Source: Gammaproteobacteria bacterium 39-13
GTDB taxonomy: Bacteria; Pseudomonadota; Gammaproteobacteria; Berkiellales; Berkiellaceae
Direction: 5' to 3'
Length of the DNA: 64,000 bases
Assembly (NCBI GenBank): GCA_001898235.1
Contig: MKTN01000071.1
Coordinates: 103,942-167,941 of the forward strand
Below the pieces are notes generated by a model. The model was not told the origin of the DNA. It saw nothing but the letters and a program-made list of their open reading frames with translations, and did no database searches. How positions within the stretch are numbered: position 1 is the first letter of the stretch; every line of letters starts with the position of its first letter. The position numbers and the translations under genes were made by a program. Shown here one piece after another: positions 8,901 through 16,540 of this stretch.

Positions 8901-10983
8901 TTTCTTCTGGTGTTGTCTTATCTTTTGGTGTTTCTTCATCCGTAGCAGATTCAGTTGATTTATCCTTTTTTGATTTATCTTTTGTCTTTAAAACAACGTC
9001 TTCTTCTTCTTCCTCTTCAACTTCCTCATCTGTTATTTCTCTTTCTTCATCATCCAGCTTCACACCTTCGGGGGTTTTACTTCCTTCAATATTATCTAAT
9101 CTATCTTTCTGATCAGCTCTTTTCTCAAGAGCGCTGGTTGCCTCTAATAAATCCTTGCTTAATTTCTTTTCCTTTTCTGTCAACTCTGCCAAATCCTTTG
9201 TCGCTTCTTTTTGCAGTTCTTTTTCACCGTCTAATACTTCTTTTAGAGCACTTTCATCCTCTTTTAATACTTTTAATTTTTCAGGATCTTCTTCTACTTT
9301 TTGTGCTTCTTGATTTTGACGAAGCATCTCTTCTAATCCGCTCACATTTGCATCAATTTCTGCTTTCTCTGATTCTTTTATTTCCTTTTGCGCTTGGAGA
9401 TCTTCTAAACTTTGTGATAATCCTTCTTTTGATTTCTTGGCATCTTCCATCTTTTCCTTCAAAAGGTCGCCAACATAATTTCTATATCCTTCGATACCTT
9501 TGTCATAAGCTTCTAATTTTGCTTGATCTTTGGCTAGCTTTTCTTTCAATCCTGGTAATTCTTTAGAATCAGGATCTTCTTTCTCCATTTTTTTAATTTT
9601 CGCATCTAATTTATCAATAGAATCAGCCAGCTTTTCACGTTTATCTATCAGCTTTTCCATGCGATCAAGTTGTGGCGTGATTTTATTCAATAGCCCATCT
9701 TCTCGTTTTGCTAAGGCTGCATTTGCAGCAGCTTTAATCCCAAGCCCTAGACCACCAAACAGCATGGCTAGCAACCATGCCATCATTTCTCCTGTTGCCT
9801 CGCCCGCATCCTTTGAAAGCTTGGGCGGCCCGGCTTTTAACATTTCTTTGGCATCATGACCTGCATCTTTAATTTTTGCCTTGTACTCACCACGTTTACC
9901 ACGAGGACCATAATTTCTTTGTGCAGCAACTAAGGCAGCTTTCTTCTTTTCTTCTTCAGACTGAGCGGCTTTTTTCTTTGTCTCTTCAGTTTTTTCAGCG
10001 TTTTCACCTTCTGGTTTTTCAGGGCTTTCTGCCTTTTTCTTTTCAGCTTTGCTTTTATCTTCAACTTCAGCTTCTAGCGTTTCAGATTCAGTCGCCTGCT
10101 TTTTATCTTTCGCAGGTTTAGGCTCTGGCATAGGTGGGATCACTGCTTCTTGAACTTCAGGCTTCACCGATGAGTTTTCAACAGTAGCTTGGTTGTTTTG
10201 TAGTTGTTGAAATGCTTTTTGAAATCTTTGATTCTTTTTTTCTGGACCAATACCAAACTTTAAATTGATTTCTGCATTAGGATTTTTGTTAAAAAATTCT
10301 TGTTGTGCTTCAAAAGCAGCTTTTGCAGATAATTCAGGTTTATTACCATAAATACCGATCCCTAACGGCGCACAAGCAACGGTTAGTGGTTTATTTAATT
10401 TTTTCGCATTTTTATCATCATCTTGTTGTAATGCATAAGCTTTATTTAGCACGCCCAAATACGCTTGCTTAAGTGCTTTAAAACGCGCCTCATCAGATCC
10501 TGTATTAGGTGCCGCAGCATTAATAAGATATCCTGGTTTGGTACCAACGACCTTCCCTACGCGGTCTTTTACATTCCAATTCAAACCGATAGGTTTACCA
10601 TCTTTTTCTACAAAATTTGCATATCCGGGTTTAACCTTATCTTTGCTTTTCGACCAATCATCCTCGAGTATTTTTTTAGAGCCAGAAGAAAGTTTGTCCC
10701 TAATTGCACCGGCAATCCCCCCCCAACTACTTACATCAAGCTTATCAACACTCGCAGCATTCACATAGATATCGGCTTTGATTCTGAGCGTGCTACCTTT
10801 TACAAAATCTACTTTTTCTTGTTCTACCTCAAATGGAAGCTCTTTGGGACCAATTCCTTCGCTAATAAAATCTTTGGCGCCTTGCACTATACCACTGAAA
10901 AGACCTCCTTTAACTTTAGGTTCGTCTTTTTTACCTTGTTCTGTGCCTGTGCCTGTGCCTTTCCCTACACCATTTCCTGACAT
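2914..10983 (-). CDS. giant macro-domain / coiled-coil protein with internal duplication (putative effector or structural protein)
   Basis: A 2689-residue protein with GAGGAGG before the ATG. Residues about 54-245 look like a macro (ADP-ribose-binding) domain: 'ADIYVNAAS' (71-79), 'GGIAGAI' (88-94), 'GYLINAAAPN' (151-160) and 'GIGIYGNKP' (208-216). Next come very long charged coiled coils. A module of about 340 residues, starting near residue 343 and again near 1254, is duplicated; each copy has 'QRNYGPRGKRGEYKAK' and a hydrophobic segment 'MMAWLLAMLFGG'. A divergent third hydrophobic copy ('GEMMAWAMKALF') lies near residue 1740. The last 600 residues are low complexity (S/P/G/M/E) with PGGE and SPGM repeats. 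The C-terminus (PMEEAPKESQE) is Glu-rich, as in many Dot/Icm substrates. No signal peptide is seen. The neighbouring secretion genes make a translocated protein plausible; the function is inferred only. Confidence 0.8.
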   Translation of the reverse strand: MSGNGVGKGTGTGTEQGKKDEPKVKGGLFSGIVQGAKDFISEGIGPKELPFEVEQEKVDFVKGSTLRIKADIYVNAASVDKLDVSSWGGIAGAIRDKLSSGSKKILEDDWSKSKDKVKPGYANFVEKDGKPIGLNWNVKDRVGKVVGTKPGYLINAAAPNTGSDEARFKALKQAYLGVLNKAYALQQDDDKNAKKLNKPLTVACAPLGIGIYGNKPELSAKAAFEAQQEFFNKNPNAEINLKFGIGPEKKNQRFQKAFQQLQNNQATVENSSVKPEVQEAVIPPMPEPKPAKDKKQATESETLEAEVEDKSKAEKKKAESPEKPEGENAEKTEETKKKAAQSEEEKKKAALVAAQRNYGPRGKRGEYKAKIKDAGHDAKEMLKAGPPKLSKDAGEATGEMMAWLLAMLFGGLGLGIKAAANAALAKREDGLLNKITPQLDRMEKLIDKREKLADSIDKLDAKIKKMEKEDPDSKELPGLKEKLAKDQAKLEAYDKGIEGYRNYVGDLLKEKMEDAKKSKEGLSQSLEDLQAQKEIKESEKAEIDANVSGLEEMLRQNQEAQKVEEDPEKLKVLKEDESALKEVLDGEKELQKEATKDLAELTEKEKKLSKDLLEATSALEKRADQKDRLDNIEGSKTPEGVKLDDEEREITDEEVEEEEEEDVVLKTKDKSKKDKSTESATDEETPKDKTTPEETSVDSVNKTHKSLMEKIEGIPKEKQTNVESDLKEYNQKYNVIAALKKGEIAKQEDLAQIAQMQQELAKKIDNIKALETKAKEDKTASLEHAAELEHQRAQQEEQRAKEADKDQKDKAKESTPTPQKEKEAAEQKSQELDKKIQELAKQETTLKSNIESDTQALEQTKAQLIGVDKDIKSTQAEKTTLETEIPKTQAALDAKNEETSKQEEKVKNLSEDVRKMEQGIKEKQEEIGEDALPQEKAALEKSKTELDELKNQLEAENSKLSNLKAEQSALQTKLSEQKNNLTQLDTKLSSLEKTQGELQAKEKSLSQKIDENKAKLADVGKEKAKTEGQKKLYDDLKETKAQEVELQQKVKADEEGVSKEKGIIAKEQEAQKIEGQKIKDWETNNKGYQATIEKLQPEMEANQARIKEIDQQQQDLVKQKNPFDKTTQSKEHGEFEREAQSVIVKLNAERSELEGKVSNAKDQIEQAQGSIAANSVAITESKRKIEASGVTTKEAQTRLKEHESSLSNNQKSLSENQEKSTSLKEKISEFDPQMKKQLEAEKAAKDAKNATESEEEKRKAALRAAQRNYGPRGKRGEYKAKIKEAGHDAKEMLKAGPPKLADDPGEATGQMMAWLLAMLFGGAGLGIKAAANAVLAKREDGLLNKITPQLDRMEKLMDKRDKLADSIEKQDAKIKKMEKEDPNSKELEGLKDKLAKDQAKLEAYDKGIEGYRNHVGDTLKEKMESANKSKQGLEQRLEDLQAQKELKEGAKAEIDANVKGLEEMLRQNQEDQKNEKDPNKLQGLKDDEKSLQEVLDGEKALQKEAANELKALDKEEKSLNKQLADANKDVDKRAEQQQRFDTVDSANKPQGVSLDESEKTEDEELETEKTEDEEAVLEAETPANDETLDEQDENEKEEALQEKTSANKQPKPESDTKPPKSESETPVLESSSEESRNTAKPKPKPGAEDTKDTKDKETTAKDKEATAKDKDSTKLKATRQKDTPEGRVQLRQAALKKVPSQMKAAMKDAWSPKNIPSDKTPEGNAKDPNVYAGEMMAWAMKALFSLFAVPVAGGVTAGYRALRATMAEKDFKNIQPQLKQLKNLHDKAGKLEKQIAKLKSDLDDAGGPGTKRGKELQTKLDEANDKLESYKRGIKSYEDHITDLASGKMDRNVKNQKEAQEKIENAERRMREAEEAKAKVEKDLKENEQAIKENKEKLEAEKLKPEKDKEEIDRLNKEQERLKQEQADLKKQQAEQEAKIKEEEKIKAKAEAEKKEAEEKIQKVNDQKQELENLNKQMGLTLDNEQQNKELEEAKQKQDEAQKAYDEAERERDEAKEAQEEAEQAQIEAEEEQKQAEQELEEAQKDLEEAQKAQEEADKELEQSTKDLEEAQQKYEGLKPKEDTALDEEKQKELDKAKEDYEQKQKDHETLQAKKDGLDKDVDKKQGIVDDKENNLQEKNDNLDAKKAENESAKGNLKDKEDNLQEKGKELETAKSEVNDLQAPDEELTEKEDEEADKEQVMSVSPGEGEKEEEETADEEQELSQSIPGSSTGETPMGESPTSTSMPGEEMPGTSSKDNETASKPGEFVQSLTGEESPGEDDKDKKGKKEGEANQSGEGEEEELSASTPGMSPGMSPGKSGGKKEEESSEKESSAKSKKENDKGSSPMSSMTSMTSMGEGPTSGGKSPMEGLSSEGPSSGGMSPMQGMSPPTEGAKSNGKEPQGPQGSLTENGEKPNGKQTDLGTNIASKVMGPVMGAVGKITNALEGGKGGPGGGGQDQDITKQIEQIVDAFKDAIKGLTSGASFGKGMMDDKDAKELSGKKGGEKPGGEKPGGEMPGGEATKGMQQGGGMGSMGGMDPETMDKLANGSKKEKAEALGKIGGTMAAEAMGIPPPASGMVGEVVGKVAGKVVDKLDKLTSGGNLVGKLGDTLNALADICEECNQAPNGPAQDKQGKEGSKQGEELITAFKDIFNKTVGKLKDLAKGPMEEAPKESQENTASKGMKKGFG
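3425..3475 (-). repeat. short tandem repeat encoding PGGE units
   Basis: Three to four near-identical 18-base units (GGGGAAAAGCCTGGTGGG on the coding strand) encode GEKPGGEKPGGEMPGGE near the C-terminus of the giant protein. Copy number could change by slippage without breaking the frame. Confidence 0.7.
6290..7215 (-). repeat. internal gene duplication, second copy
   Basis: This stretch encodes residues about 1254-1565 of the giant protein and repeats the 9000-9960 stretch at both DNA and protein level. For example, the DNA for 'YGPRGKRGEYKAK' and 'KREDGLLNKITPQLDRMEK' is almost unchanged. The two copies are offset by about 2.73 kb in the same orientation. Confidence 0.85.
9000..9960 (-). 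repeat. internal gene duplication, first copy
   Basis: This stretch encodes residues about 343-660 of the giant protein and is the partner of 6290-7215. It starts at a similar 'EEEKKKAALVAAQRNYG' segment and ends in an acidic Glu-rich run. The copies stay clearly alignable over more than 900 bases. Confidence 0.85.
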
Positions 10984-11018
10984 ATGCCCTCCTCACTCAG
11001 TTGGGCTTTTATAGGGTT

Positions 11019-11471
11019 TCAATGTTTTATTAATACAACTTCACTTTGAGTGGTTACCTTCTTCTTTTGCTTTCCTTCCATTTGATCGTGAAATTCATTT
11101 TTAGTTAAATTAATATCTGCGATCTCTTTAGTGATACGAGCAAGTTGTGCATCTCGATGCCTACGGATCCGGCTGTACTCTTCAAGTTCTTTAATAATTT
11201 CATCCTGGGCATAGCTGTCTTTCATTTTTTCTAATAGCACTAAACGTTTAATAAGATTATTTTTTTTGTTTTCAGCCCTAATAATTTCTTCTTTTGAATC
11301 GCTCCTTCGTTGTTCTAACTTCCTTAATAATTTTCCTTGTAACACTTCAAATGCACTTAGTGTTTCTCTGGATACATCATTACGAATAAACACTTCTCTT
11401 CGCAGTGCCTGAAATTCTGCTAAGAGCTGCTTGAAAGGCTTTTCTTCGTTATAGTCTTGTGATATGCCCAT
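11019..11471 (-). CDS. small coiled-coil protein of unknown function
   Basis: A 150-residue, highly charged, almost entirely helical protein; residues about 10-130 have coiled-coil character (e.g. 'KLLRKLEQRRSDSKEEIIRAE'). No signal peptide, membrane segment or known motif is visible. A GTG at 11492 could give seven more residues, but GAGGAG lies just before the ATG at 11471, so I chose that start. It sits 35 bases upstream of the giant gene on the same strand and is probably co-transcribed with it, so it might be its chaperone or partner. That role is a guess from size, charge and position. Confidence 0.7.
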   Translation of the reverse strand: MGISQDYNEEKPFKQLLAEFQALRREVFIRNDVSRETLSAFEVLQGKLLRKLEQRRSDSKEEIIRAENKKNNLIKRLVLLEKMKDSYAQDEIIKELEEYSRIRRHRDAQLARITKEIADINLTKNEFHDQMEGKQKKKVTTQSEVVLIKH

Positions 11472-11802
11472 TTTTGGCTCCTCATAAAACACAAAACAAC
11501 CCCCACCATCACAATGTTACTTTATTATATCTAACTGACTAGGCAGAGTTAATGATGTATGCTTACAGGTCATTATTAGGTGAAATTTCACGCAAAACTC
11601 TTTTTTATAAGACTGTTTGAAGATAGGACAATTGAAAGTTGCTGAAAGTTCTTAACAAACTACGCCTTAGAGATAAAGACCGTTTTAATTTATAACTTAA
11701 TTAGCAAAAGCTGATGATCAGACTTTGTAGAACTGGCCTAAGCTCGTGCAAAGGCCAGGACTATCAGAGTTTGGATGTGAATAATGGTGAATGAATGAAA
11801 AT
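11472..11802. other. intergenic region downstream of dotL
   Basis: About 330 bases without a credible gene. It should contain the promoter of the small coiled-coil/giant gene unit. A perfect seven-base-pair hairpin (CTGGCCT 11733-11739, AGGCCAG 11752-11758) lies 45 bases beyond the dotL stop; it lacks a good T-tract, so it is only a possible terminator. Confidence 0.4.
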
Positions 11803-14172
11803 TTATTCTTCTTTGGCTTTAGTGCCGCCACCTATCATTTGCTGATTGAACATTTCATAGAGTTGTTCAAGTGCATCCAATACACCTTCTACGTCCTTAT
11901 GCAGCACGTCTTTTGGAGGATAATACGTTGCTTTAATGATATCATTGATAATATTATCGGCAGTTTTGGCTGCATCTTGTTCTGATTGACCGCTTAAACG
12001 TTCAATATGGGTCAACGCTTCGCGAGTACGTCCTCGCAATAGCAAGGGATTGGAAAAGCGTTTAAGATCTTCCTCACCAATAATTTCAACAGCAAAATCT
12101 GGCACATGCACTGGGGTAAAGGCATGCACTTCATTAGAAAATTCTTGTGATTGTTCTGCCTCAATTTCTTCACGTACTTTTCGTTGTTTATCTACTTCTT
12201 TTTCTAAGATAGCAATAACAGCTGCAATGGAGCGTTCAAATGGTTTTAAGGTCGCATACATCATCATTGCTTGCGAAACTATGTTAATATCTTCATTGGC
12301 TGCCGGGGGCTCCATGACAAATTGCGGCGCACTGAAAACTTGAGCAAATCGACGAATACGTTTATCCAAATTAATCATTGTCGATTCAGAAGGTTTTTCT
12401 ACGCATAGATATTGATTAACCTGCATCTTTTTGGCAGGTTTGGGGTTAGCATAAAACATACGAGCACGAATAATTTTTGAGCGCCAAAAAATATGGGCGT
12501 CACCTTCACGTTGATCTCTTAAGTCTAAAAGATCGATACGTGATCTTTTCTCAATAGAAGCATTTCGGGTATCAGCATAGTTATTCGTCATGCTGCCTGC
12601 ATTAACTTGGAATCCACTCACACTGGTGGCATAGGTTTCGCCTGCTGTTTTATTGAAAAATTCCCAGGTATCGGTTGGATCTTCCATTTTCATACATATT
12701 TTAATATTAGTATTCGCACCGATAGAGGCTGCTTCTTCTTTAGAAGCTTTTTGGAACGCAGGCAAATCTTGTCCTGCAAAAATGGCGGAGAATCCTAAGG
12801 AACGTGCTTGCGCAGGCACAACAGCAAAACCTGGCACAGCGTAGTAACCATACTCGTCCATAATACAAACATAGGGCGTAGGAGAGTTGGTAGGCTTACG
12901 CAAAATCACATCGCGATAATCACCTTCTACTTCATCACCTAACCCTGCCGCCATCATCGCTTTAAGAGATGCAATAATAATTTTTCCTAAGTTTGCCAAC
13001 TCTTCTGGTGATTTTTCTAAGGCTGGCAATAGCACGACAAGAATACGACGGTTTAATACAACGTCTTTCAGATCAACCTCAGCCAAATTAGTACGAACAA
13101 TATGCGAATAGGTATCTGCTAAAGAGCTGAATACCCGACCTAATTGCATGGTGATAAATCCATGTTGTTCGCGCACTTCACCTGCCTGGTTCCCTTTCTT
13201 TGCTTTATTGTAACCTGGTAAGTTGTAAATATAGTTGTCCAGTGGATCTAAAAAAGCTTGTGGTAAAGCATCCAACGGAACAGATTCCCGCTCGTTCAAA
13301 GGGAATCGGCGATCAACCACTATCTGCTCTAGTTTCTCTAAAATAAAATAGCTACGAATGAGGTTAGCGTCTAAAAGGATATGACCTTCATCACGCATCC
13401 CCACCAAAATTTTCATTAGAGCTTCCACGAATGAAATCGCACGGCCTTTCCACATATCGCCATCACCGCCACCGCCGCCTGAATCCATCAAACTGACCAC
13501 TAGCTGAGATAACATACTCGAAGAACCATTTGCAAAAGGATTCATAGTATTGGAAAGACGTGATTTTTGTGCACCAATGACGTCACGAGCACCAGTCATA
13601 AAGTTGATCAGTAGCATATCGTCGTCACGACCCATTCGTCTTACCATGCCAAATACTTTGGCATACAATGAGTTATCACCTTTACCGTCGATGTAGATGA
13701 ATCCGCTACCCTGCGCTAAAGAATTAAATGCAATGGAAACTAATGCTTCTGTTTTACCGCTACCGGTTGATCCGAAAATAAGTACGTGAGTACGCATATC
13801 GTCATTGGAGAACCAAAGTTCTTTTTGCGTATTTTTCTCATTACCAAAGAAAGCGATCCCTTGCCCTTTTTTAGGCTTATTCGTGCCAGGGATGGTATCG
13901 TTATAATCAGGCAGTTTTGAAATTAATGGCATTTTAAAAGGTAGGGTGACTTTGCGCGTGTAAGCGAACAGAAAAATGCAAAGACCAAAAAACCCCATGA
14001 GATCTGCCGTCGCTGGCACCGCAATGATAGTTCCAGCCGCTGTTCCCAACATACAAGCAACATACAACGGATTGGAGAAAAATTCGGATACACGCTCCCC
14101 TAGAGGGCGTGTATCCCGCGCCATCTCCCGCGCGCCGTGCTCATGTTTCTCTTCTAACCCACGCAGTGACAT
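11803..14172 (-). CDS. dotL: DotL (IcmO), type IVB coupling protein ATPase
   Basis: A 789-residue VirD4-like coupling protein of the Dot/Icm system, close to the usual ~780. It has two N-terminal membrane segments (about residues 35-71). The Walker A motif is GSTGSGKT (134-141) and a Walker B-like strand reads 'YVCIMDEYGYYAV'. The C-terminal extension binds the IcmS/IcmW adaptors in characterised homologues. DotL sits at the inner membrane with DotM and DotN and receives effectors for export. GGAGAG precedes the ATG. Downstream of dotM on the same strand with a short gap, it forms a dotL-dotM-icmS transcription unit read from icmS. DotN and IcmS are also encoded in this window; IcmW is not. 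Confidence 0.96.
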   Translation of the reverse strand: MSLRGLEEKHEHGAREMARDTRPLGERVSEFFSNPLYVACMLGTAAGTIIAVPATADLMGFFGLCIFLFAYTRKVTLPFKMPLISKLPDYNDTIPGTNKPKKGQGIAFFGNEKNTQKELWFSNDDMRTHVLIFGSTGSGKTEALVSIAFNSLAQGSGFIYIDGKGDNSLYAKVFGMVRRMGRDDDMLLINFMTGARDVIGAQKSRLSNTMNPFANGSSSMLSQLVVSLMDSGGGGGDGDMWKGRAISFVEALMKILVGMRDEGHILLDANLIRSYFILEKLEQIVVDRRFPLNERESVPLDALPQAFLDPLDNYIYNLPGYNKAKKGNQAGEVREQHGFITMQLGRVFSSLADTYSHIVRTNLAEVDLKDVVLNRRILVVLLPALEKSPEELANLGKIIIASLKAMMAAGLGDEVEGDYRDVILRKPTNSPTPYVCIMDEYGYYAVPGFAVVPAQARSLGFSAIFAGQDLPAFQKASKEEAASIGANTNIKICMKMEDPTDTWEFFNKTAGETYATSVSGFQVNAGSMTNNYADTRNASIEKRSRIDLLDLRDQREGDAHIFWRSKIIRARMFYANPKPAKKMQVNQYLCVEKPSESTMINLDKRIRRFAQVFSAPQFVMEPPAANEDINIVSQAMMMYATLKPFERSIAAVIAILEKEVDKQRKVREEIEAEQSQEFSNEVHAFTPVHVPDFAVEIIGEEDLKRFSNPLLLRGRTREALTHIERLSGQSEQDAAKTADNIINDIIKATYYPPKDVLHKDVEGVLDALEQLYEMFNQQMIGGGTKAKEE

Positions 14173-14190
14173 AATTACTCTCCTTCCTGA

Positions 14191-15345
14191 TTAATTTGTC
14201 GCAGCAGGTTGCAGCTGCTCGTCTTCATCAGGAATATAAACCATCGCTGCCAAAGCAAGCTCTAGCGCATTGACAGCCTCTTCTACCATTGGAACCGTTA
14301 AAGCTCTTCCCATTTCTCTTTCTGCAAGCCAATGAGCATGTACTCCTGCTACTTCAGGGACGGCTACTTGTCGGCCTACACCACTCAGTACATACCACAA
14401 TCGTCTATCCACTGGTTTAATCCAAAGAAAATCGGCAGAGGCTAAAACCCCATCTACTCTGGCAAGGGTCAACATAGATGCCATCACAGTTAATACATAG
14501 GCATGCTTTTGTTGGCATTTTTGTGCTGCTTTACTTTTACCATATTTTTTTAAGATTTCTTCAGTATCTGAATAATCTATTGTCCCTTTAGCTGCACTTC
14601 TTGCTAATTTTGCTAAATATCCTCTACAAGTATCAGTATCATGTTCAGTACGAGCTAAAAATGCTGCATACAATGCTTTAGTATGAGGAGGTAGGTTATT
14701 GACACCACTCCATAGGGTCCCTAACTGCGAAGCAAATGCTTGCATGGCTCGCTCTCTTACCAGTGTTGCTTTTGCAACTCCTTCGGCACGCCATGATGCT
14801 TTTTGATCGGCAACAAGTTCTACTCTCAATAACTTTTGACTACGGGCAAATTGCATAGGATTTTGCGACATCGCCCATGGCCCTTTGTTAATATCTTCTT
14901 CAATCAAACTAAGATCTGCAACAGGCGCAATTTGCGGGTAATTTTCTTTCTCTTGCTGAACCAACGTATCCATGTTGTAAGCTTTGGTAAAGCGCATAGT
15001 TGCATGCCCCTTAAACATCACTATCCCCATCAGCAATAACATCAAGCAAATGGGATACATCATGTACTGACCAATAAACGTGCTTATTACCCCCGCATAA
15101 TCCAACGTAATGTTATCAGGGTTAGCCATGGATAACCCTTGCAGAGCACGATGAACATTTTCATTATCAACAAAAAAAGAAATCGCAATGGCTTCATATT
15201 TTTTGAGTGCAATAAACCCTGTTATCAGTTGATTTTTATAAAAATGCCAAATTACGCCTCCAATGACGAAAATAGCCCCTAGCATCCAAAGAAGGGCATA
15301 GGAGTCTTTATCTTCGCCTTGGCCGCCGCCGCCTTGTCCTGCCAT
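14191..15345 (-). CDS. dotM: DotM (IcmP), coupling-complex membrane protein
   Basis: A 384-residue protein matching the usual ~380-residue DotM. After a Gly-rich start (MAGQGGGGQGEDKDS) there is a membrane helix at about residues 18-34 and another near 95-110 ('YMMYPICLMLLLMGIVMF'), then a soluble cytoplasmic domain. In Legionella, DotM is part of the type IV coupling complex and binds Glu-rich effector signals. It lies between icmS and dotL with gaps of about 20 bases. In Legionella icmQ and icmR separate icmS from icmP (dotM); here nothing does. Confidence 0.94.
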   Translation of the reverse strand: MAGQGGGGQGEDKDSYALLWMLGAIFVIGGVIWHFYKNQLITGFIALKKYEAIAISFFVDNENVHRALQGLSMANPDNITLDYAGVISTFIGQYMMYPICLMLLLMGIVMFKGHATMRFTKAYNMDTLVQQEKENYPQIAPVADLSLIEEDINKGPWAMSQNPMQFARSQKLLRVELVADQKASWRAEGVAKATLVRERAMQAFASQLGTLWSGVNNLPPHTKALYAAFLARTEHDTDTCRGYLAKLARSAAKGTIDYSDTEEILKKYGKSKAAQKCQQKHAYVLTVMASMLTLARVDGVLASADFLWIKPVDRRLWYVLSGVGRQVAVPEVAGVHAHWLAEREMGRALTVPMVEEAVNALELALAAMVYIPDEDEQLQPAATN

Positions 15346-15369
15346 ATTTTACCTCATACACTCAAAACA

Positions 15370-15717
15370 TTAGTCGTACATCAAATCATCCAATGGCGTT
15401 ACATCGCGCGAAGGTGCATGTTGCATTAACTCAATGATCACATCTGCTGCACAAAGTAAACGTAACGAATTGGGTGTGGCATTATCAAATTTCACACGAA
15501 CGCCTAACATACCGCCTTGCGCTTCTTCAAAACTCACCCCCAGTCCATACCCCAAGCAAAATGAACATAATTGATCAGCCCTGCGAATAATCGCCGGCAG
15601 CAATCCTGTCTCAGCAAATACTTGTTCAATCGTGATGGGTTGTTCTCTCAACGTAAAGTTACACCTCAACACCTTCGCTATTGAGGAGACTTGTTGAACG
15701 AATGGATTCTCCGCCAT
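15370..15717 (-). CDS. icmS: IcmS, effector adaptor/chaperone
   Basis: A 115-residue small acidic cytoplasmic protein, the normal IcmS length (114). The conserved blocks 'ETGLLPAIIRRADQLCSFCLGYGLG', here split as ETGLLPAI / RRADQLC / CLGYGLG, and the end 'PSRDVTPLDDLMYD' identify the family. IcmS pairs with IcmW, binds the DotL C-terminus and presents a subset of effectors. It is first in a minus-strand unit with dotM and dotL, divergent from dotD. In Legionella it follows icmT, but here icmT is 3.4 kb away on the other strand. Confidence 0.95.
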   Translation of the reverse strand: MAENPFVQQVSSIAKVLRCNFTLREQPITIEQVFAETGLLPAIIRRADQLCSFCLGYGLGVSFEEAQGGMLGVRVKFDNATPNSLRLLCAADVIIELMQHAPSRDVTPLDDLMYD

Positions 15718-16078
15718 GAAACACCCTTAATGTAGCTAGTCGTCGTAATAATAAATCGTACTCAATGAATATACAATGGTACCGCTGTACAAGTATGGTT
15801 TCAGGTCAGTAGCACCTTCTTTAAAATTTCTTTTTCTAATCATAGACGAGCGTTACTTCCTTTCTGCTAGTTAACTTAAATTCAATCCAGCTCTTCCACA
15901 CCTTCTCCACCTACAGGAATGCTATATGATCGCTCTTACTTTATTAGAGTAGGATTGTTATCTTAGAGTTCTATGCAAAGATATTTTTATTTATTCGCTG
16001 CAAAGGCTGTATATCCGCCTGATTAAAGATATACTAGGAAGAAATTTATTATGGGTAGGGAGTTAACAGAGATACGCT
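15718..16078. promoter_or_regulatory. divergent promoter region between icmS and dotD
   Basis: 361 bases without a gene between two divergent Dot/Icm units, so promoters for both must lie here. The best plus-strand -10 candidate is TATACT at 16030-16035, 43 bases before the dotD start; an alternative TGTTATCTT lies at 15956-15964. No clear -35 or tandem regulator box was recognised by eye. Confidence 0.45.
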
Positions 16079-16540
16079 ATGGATAAGCCACTGTTTATCA
16101 TCTCGATCGCCGCATTATTGGTTGGTTGTACGCAAAAACCAACTTATCAAATGAGTGATGTTGAATATCAGCTTATGAAGTCTGCAATGTCAGTGGAAAA
16201 TTCTTTAAAGACACTTGCAGCCACGCAAGATATTTACGCAAAGAATGCTATCAACACAGACATACTTGTCACTCCTCAAGGAGGCATGGGTGGTCTTGCA
16301 AGTTTAGATTGGTCAGGTCCCATCGAACCTCTTTTAGAAAGGATTGCCGAAATGACGCGCTATCGCGTTAAAGTACTTGGTCCGATACCTAAGATCCCAC
16401 TAATTGTCACCATCTCTTCTAGAGAACGCGTTGTTGCTGACATTTTAAAAGATGCTGGCTTACAGGCGGGCAAACGTGCTAACTTGGTTGTGTACCCTAC
16501 TAGTCGAATTATTGAACTACGGTATGTAGCTAATGCTTGA
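16079..16540 (+). CDS. dotD: DotD, outer-membrane core lipoprotein
   Basis: A 153-residue lipoprotein (Legionella homologue 163). The N-terminus has a hydrophobic segment ending in the lipobox LVGC, lipidated at Cys16. The C-terminal half ('GPIEPLLERIAEMTRYRVKVLG', split: PLLERIAEMT / RYRVKVLG) is the secretin N-domain-like fold known for DotD. With DotC it targets DotH to the outer membrane to form the core complex. It opens the plus-strand block and is separated from dotC by about 200 bases containing an intergenic repeat. Confidence 0.93.
   Translation: MDKPLFIISIAALLVGCTQKPTYQMSDVEYQLMKSAMSVENSLKTLAATQDIYAKNAINTDILVTPQGGMGGLASLDWSGPIEPLLERIAEMTRYRVKVLGPIPKIPLIVTISSRERVVADILKDAGLQAGKRANLVVYPTSRIIELRYVANA

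Noticed and set aside
3797..10980. Many open frames on the plus strand opposite the giant gene (e.g. 7910-8362, 8955-9566, 10465-10980)
   Set aside because: They mirror the Lys/Glu-rich codons of the giant gene on the other strand, encode Phe/Leu/Ser-rich strings, lack ribosome sites and show no domain.
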